This document shows positions 51,642-58,455 of a stretch of 64,000 nucleotides of DNA, one piece after another; the stretch's first letter is position 1; every line of letters starts with the position of its first letter. Source of the DNA: Oscillatoria sp. SIO1A7 (lineage in GTDB: Bacteria > Cyanobacteriota > Cyanobacteriia > Cyanobacteriales > Laspinemataceae). Position numbers and translations under genes: made by a program. Under the pieces are notes generated by a model. That model had not been told where the DNA came from. It made no database searches and saw nothing but the letters and a program-made list of their open reading frames with translations. The stretch spans positions 18,727-82,726 of the forward strand of contig JAAHFN010000015.1 in the NCBI GenBank assembly GCA_010672965.1. Reading direction: 5' to 3'.

Positions 51642-52058
51642 ATGACCGCATCAGAAATTAGGGTTTTTGTTTATGGCACTCTCAAGCCTGGGGAACGCTT
51701 CCACCAGTCTTATTGCGCCGATCGCCTGACAAGCGCGCAACCGGCGATCGCTCGCGGCCAACTCTTTCATCTTTCTTTATGCGGTTACCCAGCCATGATT
51801 GTTGGCGATCGCCAGGTGCGCGGATTTCTTCTTTCTTTTACCGAACCCAGCATCCTCTCAAATCTAGATTGGCTTGAGGATTACGATCCCAATTCTTCCC
51901 CAGAACTCAATGATTACAATCGGCAGGAAATCGAGGTGTTTGATACCGATGGCAATTCTCTGGGTCAGGCTTGGGCTTACATAATGAATCCCGAACGAGT
52001 CCGCGCCAATGGCGGAATCGATCTAATTGATGGTTGGTGGGAAGGAAATAAATATTAG
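51642..52058 (+). CDS. Gamma-glutamylcyclotransferase-like protein
   Basis: A 138-residue GGCT-fold protein. It has the nucleotide-like loop VFVYGTLKPGERFHQSY, GYPAMIVGDRQVRGFLLSF, the catalytic Glu region LDWLEDYDPN and AWAYIMNPE. The family releases 5-oxoproline from gamma-glutamyl peptides. ATG at 51642 is chosen because it puts the YGTLKPG motif at the usual place; the longer open frame upstream runs through a repeat. It has no operon partner. Heptamers (AGCTCTC/TGAGCTC) follow the stop. Confidence 0.87.
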   Translation: MTASEIRVFVYGTLKPGERFHQSYCADRLTSAQPAIARGQLFHLSLCGYPAMIVGDRQVRGFLLSFTEPSILSNLDWLEDYDPNSSPELNDYNRQEIEVFDTDGNSLGQAWAYIMNPERVRANGGIDLIDGWWEGNKY

Positions 52059-52247
52059 CTCTCAGCTCTGAGCTCTCAGCTCTGAGCTCTCAGCCCTCAG
52101 TTTTGCTCGTTTGGGCATTTCATGTCGCAATAAGGGTCGCCGATTTAAATGCGTAACAGCTTACTATGTAGGGGCGATTCGCGAATCGCCCCTACATACA
52201 GGTGCATCGTTTTTCCCTACACCCTACACCCTACACCCTACACCCGC
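52059..52247. repeat. AGCTCTC/AGCTCTG heptamers and CCTACAC units
   Basis: Six AGCTCTG/AGCTCTC units (52057-52100), a GTAGGGGCGATTCGCGAATCGCCCC palindrome (52168-52195) and CCTACAC units that run into the stop of the anti-sigma gene. Confidence 0.8.
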
Positions 52248-52886
52248 TTATCTATCGGCTTTACCCGAATCAATACTGCGATCGAGCTGAATTTCCTGGC
52301 CAACGGGAGCTGCGATCGCTGCTTTGGGAATAACTACTATTGGCTTATTCAAAGCGATAGTCAGTTCTTCCGAAGCTGGCGACTTTTCTATTACTTGCGC
52401 CATTTGCGAACTCACCGACTGGCTGGGAATCATTCCCGGTATAGCTGCCACAAACGCTGCTGCGATCGCGCTGCCTGCCAGAGCCATTGCTCCTCGGCGA
52501 CGGCGGCAATCCAGAATCCAGAAAAACCGCTTAACTGTCTTTGCAACCGAATCTTCTTGCCCTTGCGGTACTGGAGTCCCTTGCAACTTTTGACCCAGTT
52601 GCCGCAGTTGCATATACAAGCATTTTACATCTGGATCGCTATCGAGTAACTGGTTTACTTGCCGACGTTCTGCTGCTGTGGCTTCTCCATCAATATAGGA
52701 ACTTAATAACTCATAAATCTTGCCCTCGACTTTTTTCGAGAGCCCCATTGCTAACTTTTCCCCCTGGGCTAATTGCTCTTTTGGCAAACCCTTGACCCCC
52801 TCTGGCAAACCTTTTAAACCTTTTGGGGTGGGCTCCCTGGGAGCATATTGGGAGGGAGCATAGTGCGATTCAATTTTCTGGATCAT
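52248..52886 (-). CDS. Anti-sigma factor for SigG (SapG-like)
   Basis: A 212-residue protein. An N-terminal anti-sigma domain (ELLSSYIDGEATAAERRQVN and LLDSDPDVKCLYMQLRQLGQ, about 55-110) is followed by a single transmembrane helix (GAMALAGSAIAAAFVAAIPG, about 132-152) and a periplasmic tail. The zinc-anchoring HxxxCxxC motif of many anti-sigma factors is absent. The first ~45 residues are Pro/Lys/Gly-rich with KGLPEGVKGLPKE repeats, so the true start may be at the internal MGLSKKVEG. It lies downstream of sigG on the same strand (264-base gap) and probably holds SigG at the membrane until envelope stress. Confidence 0.82.
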   Translation of the reverse strand: MIQKIESHYAPSQYAPREPTPKGLKGLPEGVKGLPKEQLAQGEKLAMGLSKKVEGKIYELLSSYIDGEATAAERRQVNQLLDSDPDVKCLYMQLRQLGQKLQGTPVPQGQEDSVAKTVKRFFWILDCRRRRGAMALAGSAIAAAFVAAIPGMIPSQSVSSQMAQVIEKSPASEELTIALNKPIVVIPKAAIAAPVGQEIQLDRSIDSGKADR

Positions 52887-53150
52887 TTCACTACCACCAC
52901 CGACTCTTTCTTCGCGCTAACAGCTCGCGTTCGGGCAGCTATTTTCTCACCCATCATAGCCGAGCTTTTCGTTTTCGCGATTTTTTTAATAAAACGTAAT
53001 CTTCTCGAACATCTATAAATCGGCATCTATCGATCGACTAACATCGAACCCAGGCAAAGGGACGGGGAAGGGGGCGAGTTCCATCGCGCTACACGTCCTC
53101 TCCGATGTCGATTGGATGCCTAACTGTCAATAATGCCTAACTGTCAATGC

Positions 53151-53816
53151 CTAACTGTCGAGGTATTTTTGCAATTGCAATTGGAGACGCTGACGAGCCC
53201 TAGCGATTCGAGACTTCACCGTTCCCAAAGAAACGCCGGTAATTTCGGCAATTTCTTCATAGGCCAGACCTTCGATTTCCCGGAGGACTATGGTAGTGCG
53301 AAAGACCTCTGGCAAATCGGCGATCGCTTCGTGCAATTGTTCGTAAAATTCTCTTGTAGTCAGCTCTTCTTCTGGACCGGGTCTATCCGTAGCAATTTCC
53401 CAATCCATTTCGCCGTCATCTACCGTTCTGGGAGCATCCAGAGAAAGTGGGTCCCTTACGCGCTTGCGCTTCCGCAACTCGTCGTAGAATAAATTTGTAG
53501 CAATCCGGCTCAACCAGCCTCGAAATTTTACTGGCTCGTTCAACCGCTTGACATTGCGATAAACCCTTATCCAGACTTCTTGCGCCAAATCTGCCCTATC
53601 TTGCCAGTCTGGGGCCAAGTGATAGAGAATTTTTTCTACATGGGACTGATACCTGCGCATTAGCTCTGCAAATGCGGTTCTATCCGGGCGCAGCCCTTCC
53701 TGACAGAGCGATACCAGATCGACGTTAGAGAGTTGGTCTGGCTGCACTACCGCTTGTCGGGAAGCGGAGTTTACTTGTGGACCGTTTGTCCAAGAAACAG
53801 AATGAGAGTTACTCAT
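53151..53816 (-). CDS. sigG: ECF RNA polymerase sigma factor SigG
   Basis: A 221-residue group 4 (ECF) sigma factor. Region 2 (FAELMRRYQSHVEKILYHLA, then DLAQEVWIRVYRNVKRL and FRGWLSRIATNLFYDELRKR) recognises the -10 element. Region 4 (LPEVFRTTIVLREIEGLAYE, then EIAEITGVSLGTVKSRIARA) recognises the -35. There is a 40-residue N-terminal extension. Sequence character and neighbouring anti-sigma factor match cyanobacterial SigG, which is linked to envelope and membrane stress. The start ATG at 53816 is not preceded by a strong ribosome-binding site. Confidence 0.9.
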   Translation of the reverse strand: MSNSHSVSWTNGPQVNSASRQAVVQPDQLSNVDLVSLCQEGLRPDRTAFAELMRRYQSHVEKILYHLAPDWQDRADLAQEVWIRVYRNVKRLNEPVKFRGWLSRIATNLFYDELRKRKRVRDPLSLDAPRTVDDGEMDWEIATDRPGPEEELTTREFYEQLHEAIADLPEVFRTTIVLREIEGLAYEEIAEITGVSLGTVKSRIARARQRLQLQLQKYLDS

Positions 53817-53834
53817 GGGGCGGAATTAGCTCGC

Positions 53835-54053
53835 TTAATCGAACTCCAGGATTAGTTGACCTTTATATTGTTGCAAAAGTTCCTTGATTTGGCTAGGCTC
53901 GGAGCAGACAGTTTTCAGACTGTCACCTTTGCTACTGTTTTTCTTCCCTAGTTGCGGATCCCATCTAATTTTGTAATTAGTAATAAGCCGCTGGCTGGCT
54001 AATACCGCTAACTGGATGCAGGGACAAGCGCGCCCCTGCCTTTGAGGGGTCAC
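53835..54053 (-). CDS. Small hypothetical protein upstream of sigG
   Basis: A 72-residue frame opening with GTG at 54053 and ending 18 bases before sigG on the same strand. The C-terminal segment (SEPSQIKELLQQYKGQLILEFD) looks like a folded helix-strand unit. I recognise no family. The tight spacing to sigG supports a real gene or a translated leader; the N-terminal part looks less protein-like. Confidence 0.4.
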   Translation of the reverse strand: MTPQRQGRACPCIQLAVLASQRLITNYKIRWDPQLGKKNSSKGDSLKTVCSEPSQIKELLQQYKGQLILEFD

Positions 54054-54181
54054 AACCTCTATCGCGACCTGATTAAATTAATATTAATGCGAGCGAGTTA
54101 GCTTGGTATAACAGCTAGGATCTCTGCTCCAAAAAAAGCCGGCGATCGGTTAACTTTGTGCCACGATCTATTCCTCAGGTT

Positions 54182-54541
54182 CTAGACCGACTTTTCCGGA
54201 GAGCAACTCGGGCTGATTAATTCTCGAGCAAAAATCGGCACTACGTTATTTTCTTCCCACACCACATAGCTCCTGCGCGGCCCGCTGCTTCTGAGGCGCT
54301 CTACTCCCAGACTCAAAAAGCCATCGGGCACTACCGGAATATCGGTTTTGACGCCAGTGGTATGATAAACGGCCATATCCACAGCCCAAAACCAATTTTG
54401 GCGATCTGCCCAAATAAATTCGAGCAAGAAGAGTAGAAAATTGGGAATAAAATTTTGATCTTCGTTATCGACAGGAGTCTCGTCCGAGCAAGGTAGTTCG
54501 GCGCTAGTAGGTAGATTTAACTTAGATTTCGATTCTACCAT
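54182..54541 (-). pseudogene. Uma2-family endonuclease, N-terminal fragment
   Basis: A 119-residue frame that matches the start of Uma2 proteins: LPTSAELPCSDETPVDNEDQ, NFIPNFLLFLLEFIWADRQN, WFWAVDMAVYHTTG, VPDGFLSLGVERL and YVVWEENNVVPIFARELISP. It then stops after a divergent SCSPEKSV, where a full Uma2 protein continues with its PD-(D/E)XK core and a C-terminal half of about 100 more residues. The gene is therefore truncated. The start at 54541 (ATG) is preferred to GTG at 54547. It could still yield a short protein, but not an active nuclease. Confidence 0.72.
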
Positions 54542-54547
54542 TGACAC

Positions 54548-54900
54548 GATCGCCTATCGTTTTTTTATATTTTATAGGGATTATCTTATGCGTGCGATGC
54601 GATTGGAGCCAGAAACCCGGTTTTTTTAATTAAAAAAACCGGGTTTCTTATATATCGCAAATAGTATGGGATGCGATTGGAGCCAGAAACCCTATTTTTT
54701 TCAACAATACCTTCGCCATTTTAGCGTAGGTTGGGTTGAACGAAGTGAAACCCAACGAGGCCAGAACGAGAATGTTGGGTTTCACTCCGTTCAACCCAAC
54801 CTACACATATGCACTATTATGGGATGCGATTGGAGCCAGAAACCCGGTTTTTTTGAAAAAACCGGGTTTCTTATATTATATTATATATCGCGCTCCTAAA
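54548..54900. repeat. Nested GGAGCCAGAAACCCGG palindromes and GGGTTGAACG palindrome
   Basis: Three copies of GATGCGATTGGAGCCAGAAA lie at about 54596, 54667 and 54822. Copies 1 and 3 end in an ACCCGGTTTTTTT / AAAAAAACCGGGTTTC hairpin. Between copies 2 and 3 sits GTAGGTTGGGTTGAACG...CGTTCAACCCAACCTAC (54724-54807) within an AATACCTTCGCCATTTT flank. The rest, 54900-55045, has no gene. Confidence 0.8.
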
Positions 54901-55045
54901 TGATTCGCAAATCTCTTTAAATACGCTAACTCCCGATCGCCTTATCCCTAAATCCAGTACGCGAAGATAGTGGGTCCATATCCAAGGTGTCTGAGGGAAG
55001 GTGGGAAAAGCGAATATACTAAGTTAAAATAGGGGAGGTAGTTGA

Positions 55046-56113
55046 ATGAGCAAAGGATATAACCGATTGAGGGCGATCGCTAGCATCAATCGCCGCCAAT
55101 TCATCAAATATGGCGGCTTGGCGCTTGGGGCTAATATACTTGCGGCTTGCTCCCCTAACAGCAAAACAACATCAAGCAGTGCCAAGGGGGATTTAGAGCC
55201 TGTCACCTTGGACATTAGCTGGTATGCCGAACCAGATTACGGCGGTTTTTACCAGGCTTTGGCAACGGGTATTTATGAATACTATGGTTTGGATGTAACT
55301 ATCAATGCAGGCGGCCCCAACGTTAATTCCAGCCTGTTGTTATTGGGAGGTGCAGTTGATTTTTCCCTGACGGGTTCGAGCAGTGCCATTAAAGCAGTGC
55401 AAGAAGGACTGCCGAAAATTACGGTTGCGGCTATTTACCAGAAAGATCCTCAAGTTCTAATTGCCCACCCCGATATGGGTAACGACTCCCTGGAACAACT
55501 CAAGGGCAAGCCGATTATGGTTTCTCCCCATGCTAACCTAAGCTATTGGCCATTCCTAGAGGCTAAGTACGGTTTTACTAGCGATCAAAAACGTCCCCAT
55601 AGCTACGATCTGAGGCCATTTATAGTCGATCGCAAAGCTATTCAGCAAGGCTACTTGACTTCGCAACCGTTTGCAATTGAAAAGCAGGGTGGCTTTAAAC
55701 CAGTAGTTATGCTTTTGGCCGATTATGGTTACAATCCCTATGCCAATGCGATCGAGACGAAAATCGAAACAGTCGAAAAGAAACCAGATTTGGTAAGGCG
55801 TTTTGTCGAAGCTTCGATTAAGGGTTGGTATAGTTATTTGGCAGAACCAGAAGCTGGCAATATTTTAATCAAGAACATCAATATGAAAATGAGCGACGAT
55901 CTAATTGCCTATACTATAGCTAAACTAAAAGAAAAAGAAGTTCTTATGTCTGGCGATGCCAAGACTATGGGCATTGGGGCGATGACAGATGCAAAATGGG
56001 AAGCTTTTTTTAGCGAAATGCTCGAATACGGTATTTTCAAAGAAGATACTAATTATAAAAAAGCCTACACTTTGGAATTTGTAAACAAAGGGGTAGATTA
56101 TTACCAATCTTAG
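55046..56113 (+). CDS. NMT1/THI5-like solute-binding lipoprotein, paralogue 1
   Basis: A 355-residue ABC transporter substrate-binding protein. It has a Tat-type signal (NRRQFIKYGGLALGANILAA) with a lipobox LAAC, so it should be a membrane-anchored periplasmic lipoprotein. The mature part is NMT1/THI5/SsuA-like: GGFYQALATGIYEYYGLDVT, LLLLGGAVDFSLTGSSSAIK and LVRRFVEASIKGWYSY. The family binds thiamine-pyrimidine precursors, sulfonates, taurine or nitrate-like ligands. The ligand is not assignable. GGAGGT about 9 bases upstream of ATG is a strong ribosome-binding site. It is first of two tandem copies. Confidence 0.88.
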   Translation: MSKGYNRLRAIASINRRQFIKYGGLALGANILAACSPNSKTTSSSAKGDLEPVTLDISWYAEPDYGGFYQALATGIYEYYGLDVTINAGGPNVNSSLLLLGGAVDFSLTGSSSAIKAVQEGLPKITVAAIYQKDPQVLIAHPDMGNDSLEQLKGKPIMVSPHANLSYWPFLEAKYGFTSDQKRPHSYDLRPFIVDRKAIQQGYLTSQPFAIEKQGGFKPVVMLLADYGYNPYANAIETKIETVEKKPDLVRRFVEASIKGWYSYLAEPEAGNILIKNINMKMSDDLIAYTIAKLKEKEVLMSGDAKTMGIGAMTDAKWEAFFSEMLEYGIFKEDTNYKKAYTLEFVNKGVDYYQS

Positions 56114-56170
56114 CTGTAGAGGAATGGGAAATGGAGAATGGGGAATGGGGAATGGGTAATGGGGAATGGG
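56114..56170. repeat. GGGGAAT heptamers between the two solute-binding genes
   Basis: Six to seven units of GGGAAT or GGGGAAT separate the stop of paralogue 1 from the ribosome-binding site of paralogue 2. Confidence 0.85.
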
Positions 56171-56187
56171 AAAAGCGAGGTCGTGAA

Positions 56188-57258
56188 ATGAGCAAAGGAT
56201 ATAACGGATTGAGGGCGATCGCTAGCATCAATCGCCGCCAATTTATTAAATATGGCGGTTTGGCGCTTGGCACTAATATACTTGGGGCTTGTGCCTCTAA
56301 CAGCAAAAAAGTCTCAAGCAGAAATTCCAAGGGTGATTTGGAACGAGTCACCTTGGGCATTGGCTGGTATGCCGAAGCAGAATACGGTGGTTTTTACCAG
56401 GCTCTGGCAACAGGTATATATGAAGACTATGGTTTGGATGTGATTCTCAGGGCAGACGGAGCCCAAACCAATAGCACCTTGTTGTTAATGGGAGGCGCGT
56501 TCGATTTTGCACTTGGCGGTTCTATTGCTTCAATTAAAGCTGTGGAAGAGGGAATTCCTAAAATTGCGATCGCTGCCATTTTCCAAAAAGACCCTAGAGT
56601 TTTAATTGCCCACCCCGATATGGGTAACGACTCCCTGGAACAACTCAAAGGCAAGCCGATTATGGTTTCTCCCCAAGTTGGTCTGAGCTATTGGCCATTT
56701 TTAGAATCTCAGTACGGCTTTACCAGCGACCAGAGGCGCCCCTATAACTTCGACGTGAGACCATTTATGATCGATCGCAAGGCTATCCAGCAGGGCTACT
56801 TGACTTCAGAACCCTTTGCAATTGAAAAGCAAGGTGGCTTTAAGCCAGTGGTTATGCTTTTGGCCGATTATGGTTACAAACCCTATAGCAATATTATAGA
56901 GACCACAATCGAAATGGTGGAGAAAAAACCAGATTTGGTCGAGCGTTTTGTTGAGGCGTCGATTAAGGGATGGTATAGTTATTTAGCGGAACCAGAGGCT
57001 GGCAATGCTGCGATACAAAAAGAAAATCCAGATATGACAGAAGAGCAGATGGCCTATACTGCTGCTAAAATTAAAGAATACGACATTATTATATCTGAGG
57101 ATACGAAGAAGCTGGGCATTGGGGCAATGACAGACAAGCGATGGGAAACTTTTTATCGCGAGATGGTCGAGTTCGGGGTTTTTCAAGAGAACACTAATTA
57201 TAAAGAAGCCTATACTTTGCAATTTGTAAACAAAGGGGCAGATTATTACCAATCTTAG
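56188..57258 (+). CDS. NMT1/THI5-like solute-binding lipoprotein, paralogue 2
   Basis: A 356-residue paralogue of the preceding gene with the same Tat-lipoprotein start (NRRQFIKYGGLALGTNILGA, lipobox LGAC). The start at 56188 follows GAGG at 8 bases; the longer open frame upstream is repeat. Long blocks are identical to paralogue 1 (DRKAIQQGYLTS, FAIEKQGGFKPVVMLLADYG). Ligand-pocket loops differ (LILRADGAQTNSTLLLMG against TINAGGPNVNSSLLLLG), which suggests related but distinct ligands. It ends 362 bases before an ABC ATPase gene. Confidence 0.88.
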   Translation: MSKGYNGLRAIASINRRQFIKYGGLALGTNILGACASNSKKVSSRNSKGDLERVTLGIGWYAEAEYGGFYQALATGIYEDYGLDVILRADGAQTNSTLLLMGGAFDFALGGSIASIKAVEEGIPKIAIAAIFQKDPRVLIAHPDMGNDSLEQLKGKPIMVSPQVGLSYWPFLESQYGFTSDQRRPYNFDVRPFMIDRKAIQQGYLTSEPFAIEKQGGFKPVVMLLADYGYKPYSNIIETTIEMVEKKPDLVERFVEASIKGWYSYLAEPEAGNAAIQKENPDMTEEQMAYTAAKIKEYDIIISEDTKKLGIGAMTDKRWETFYREMVEFGVFQENTNYKEAYTLQFVNKGADYYQS

Positions 57259-57272
57259 GAATGGGGAAAAGA

Positions 57273-57607
57273 CTAGGGTGTAGGGTGTAGGGTGTAGGGT
57301 GTAGGGTGTAGGGTGTAGGGTGTAGGGTGTAGGGTGTAGGGTGTAGGGTGTAGGGTGTAGGGTGTAGGGTGTAGGGTGTAGGGTGTAGGGTGTAGGGTGT
57401 AAAGTGTAGGGGGAAAGAGGGGAAAGAGGGGAGAAAATTTCTGCTTTGATTCTTCCCAAACTTCCCAAACTTCCCAAACTTCCCAAACTTCCCAAACTTC
57501 CCAAACTTCCCAAACTTCCCAAACTCCCCAAACTTCCCAAACTCCCCAAACTCCACACCCCACACCCCACACCCCACACCCCACACCCCACACCCCACAC
57601 CCTATAC
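57273..57607. repeat. Large composite array (TAGGGTG / CTTCCCAAA / CCCACAC)
   Basis: About 19 TAGGGTG units of 7 bases, then GGGAAAGAGG units, a GAGAAAATTTCTGCTTTGAT core, ten 9-base CTTCCCAAA units, then eight CCCACAC heptamers. It separates the solute-binding genes from the ATPase gene and fills the spacer. Confidence 0.92.
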
Positions 57608-57620
57608 CACTATTAAAGTT

Positions 57621-58388
57621 GTGAAATCTCAGACAGCAATTCAACTGAGCCATGTCAGTAAAGTTTATGCCAATGGCACCGTTGCCCTGCAAGACGCAAG
57701 TCTAACAATTAATGAATCGCAATTCGTGACTTTAATTGGGCCATCCGGTTGCGGTAAGAGTACCCTGCTGCGCATTATTGCTGGGCTTAGCAGCGCGAGT
57801 TCTGGCAGGATTGAATGGGACAGCCAGGTTCGGCAGGAGCTAGCTTTTGTCTTTCAGGAACCCGCCCTGATGCCTTGGGCTAATGTCAAGGAGAACGTTC
57901 GCCTACCCCTGAAGTTGGCTGGCATATCTAAAAAAGCTTCTGAAAATGCAGTTCTCGAAGCTTTGCAATTAGTCGGTTTAGATGGCTTTGCTCTTGCCTA
58001 TCCTCGCCAGCTATCCGGCGGTATGAAAATGCGGGTATCTATTGCCAGAGCGCTCGTAACTCAACCGAATGTCTTGCTAATGGACGAGCCGTTTGGAGCC
58101 TTGGATGAGATTACTCGCAGCCAGCTAAACCATCAATTGCTAGATTTGTGGAGTCAAAAGCGTTGGACGGTCGTTTTTGTCACTCACAATATTTACGAAG
58201 CGGTCTATATGTCCAATAGAGTATTGGTGATGGCAAACAGCCCGGGCAGAATCTTCGCCGAGGTTGCGATCGACGTGCCATATCCGCGCTCCGAGGAGTT
58301 TCGCATCTCCCCAGAGTACAACAAATATTGCCGGGAGCTTTCTGCTCGTCTATCTGAAGCTATGATGGAATCTTATACTAGGGTGTAG
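57621..58388 (+). CDS. ABC transporter ATP-binding protein (SsuB/ThiZ-like)
   Basis: A 255-residue ABC ATPase of the nitrate/sulfonate/taurine type. It has Walker A GPSGCGKST, Q-loop FVFQEPALMPWANVKENV, signature LSGGMKMRVSIARAL, Walker B LLMDEP, D-loop FGALDE and the H-loop histidine in VTHNIYEAVYM. The start is GTG at 57621 with no good ribosome-binding site. The last residues (SYTRV) and the stop are read from the TAGGGTGTAG heptamer repeat at the gene end. It follows two matching solute-binding proteins, so the three form an importer lacking its permease in this window. Confidence 0.88.
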   Translation: MKSQTAIQLSHVSKVYANGTVALQDASLTINESQFVTLIGPSGCGKSTLLRIIAGLSSASSGRIEWDSQVRQELAFVFQEPALMPWANVKENVRLPLKLAGISKKASENAVLEALQLVGLDGFALAYPRQLSGGMKMRVSIARALVTQPNVLLMDEPFGALDEITRSQLNHQLLDLWSQKRWTVVFVTHNIYEAVYMSNRVLVMANSPGRIFAEVAIDVPYPRSEEFRISPEYNKYCRELSARLSEAMMESYTRV

Positions 58389-58455
58389 GGTAGGGTGTGG
58401 GGTGTGGGGTGTGGCGCAGAGTGAAAAGTGATATAAGTTTCACAGGAGTAGTAAA

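Noticed and set aside
57273..57607. Possible CRISPR array
   Set aside because: Units are directly adjacent 7- and 9-base repeats with no spacers. No cas genes are in the window.
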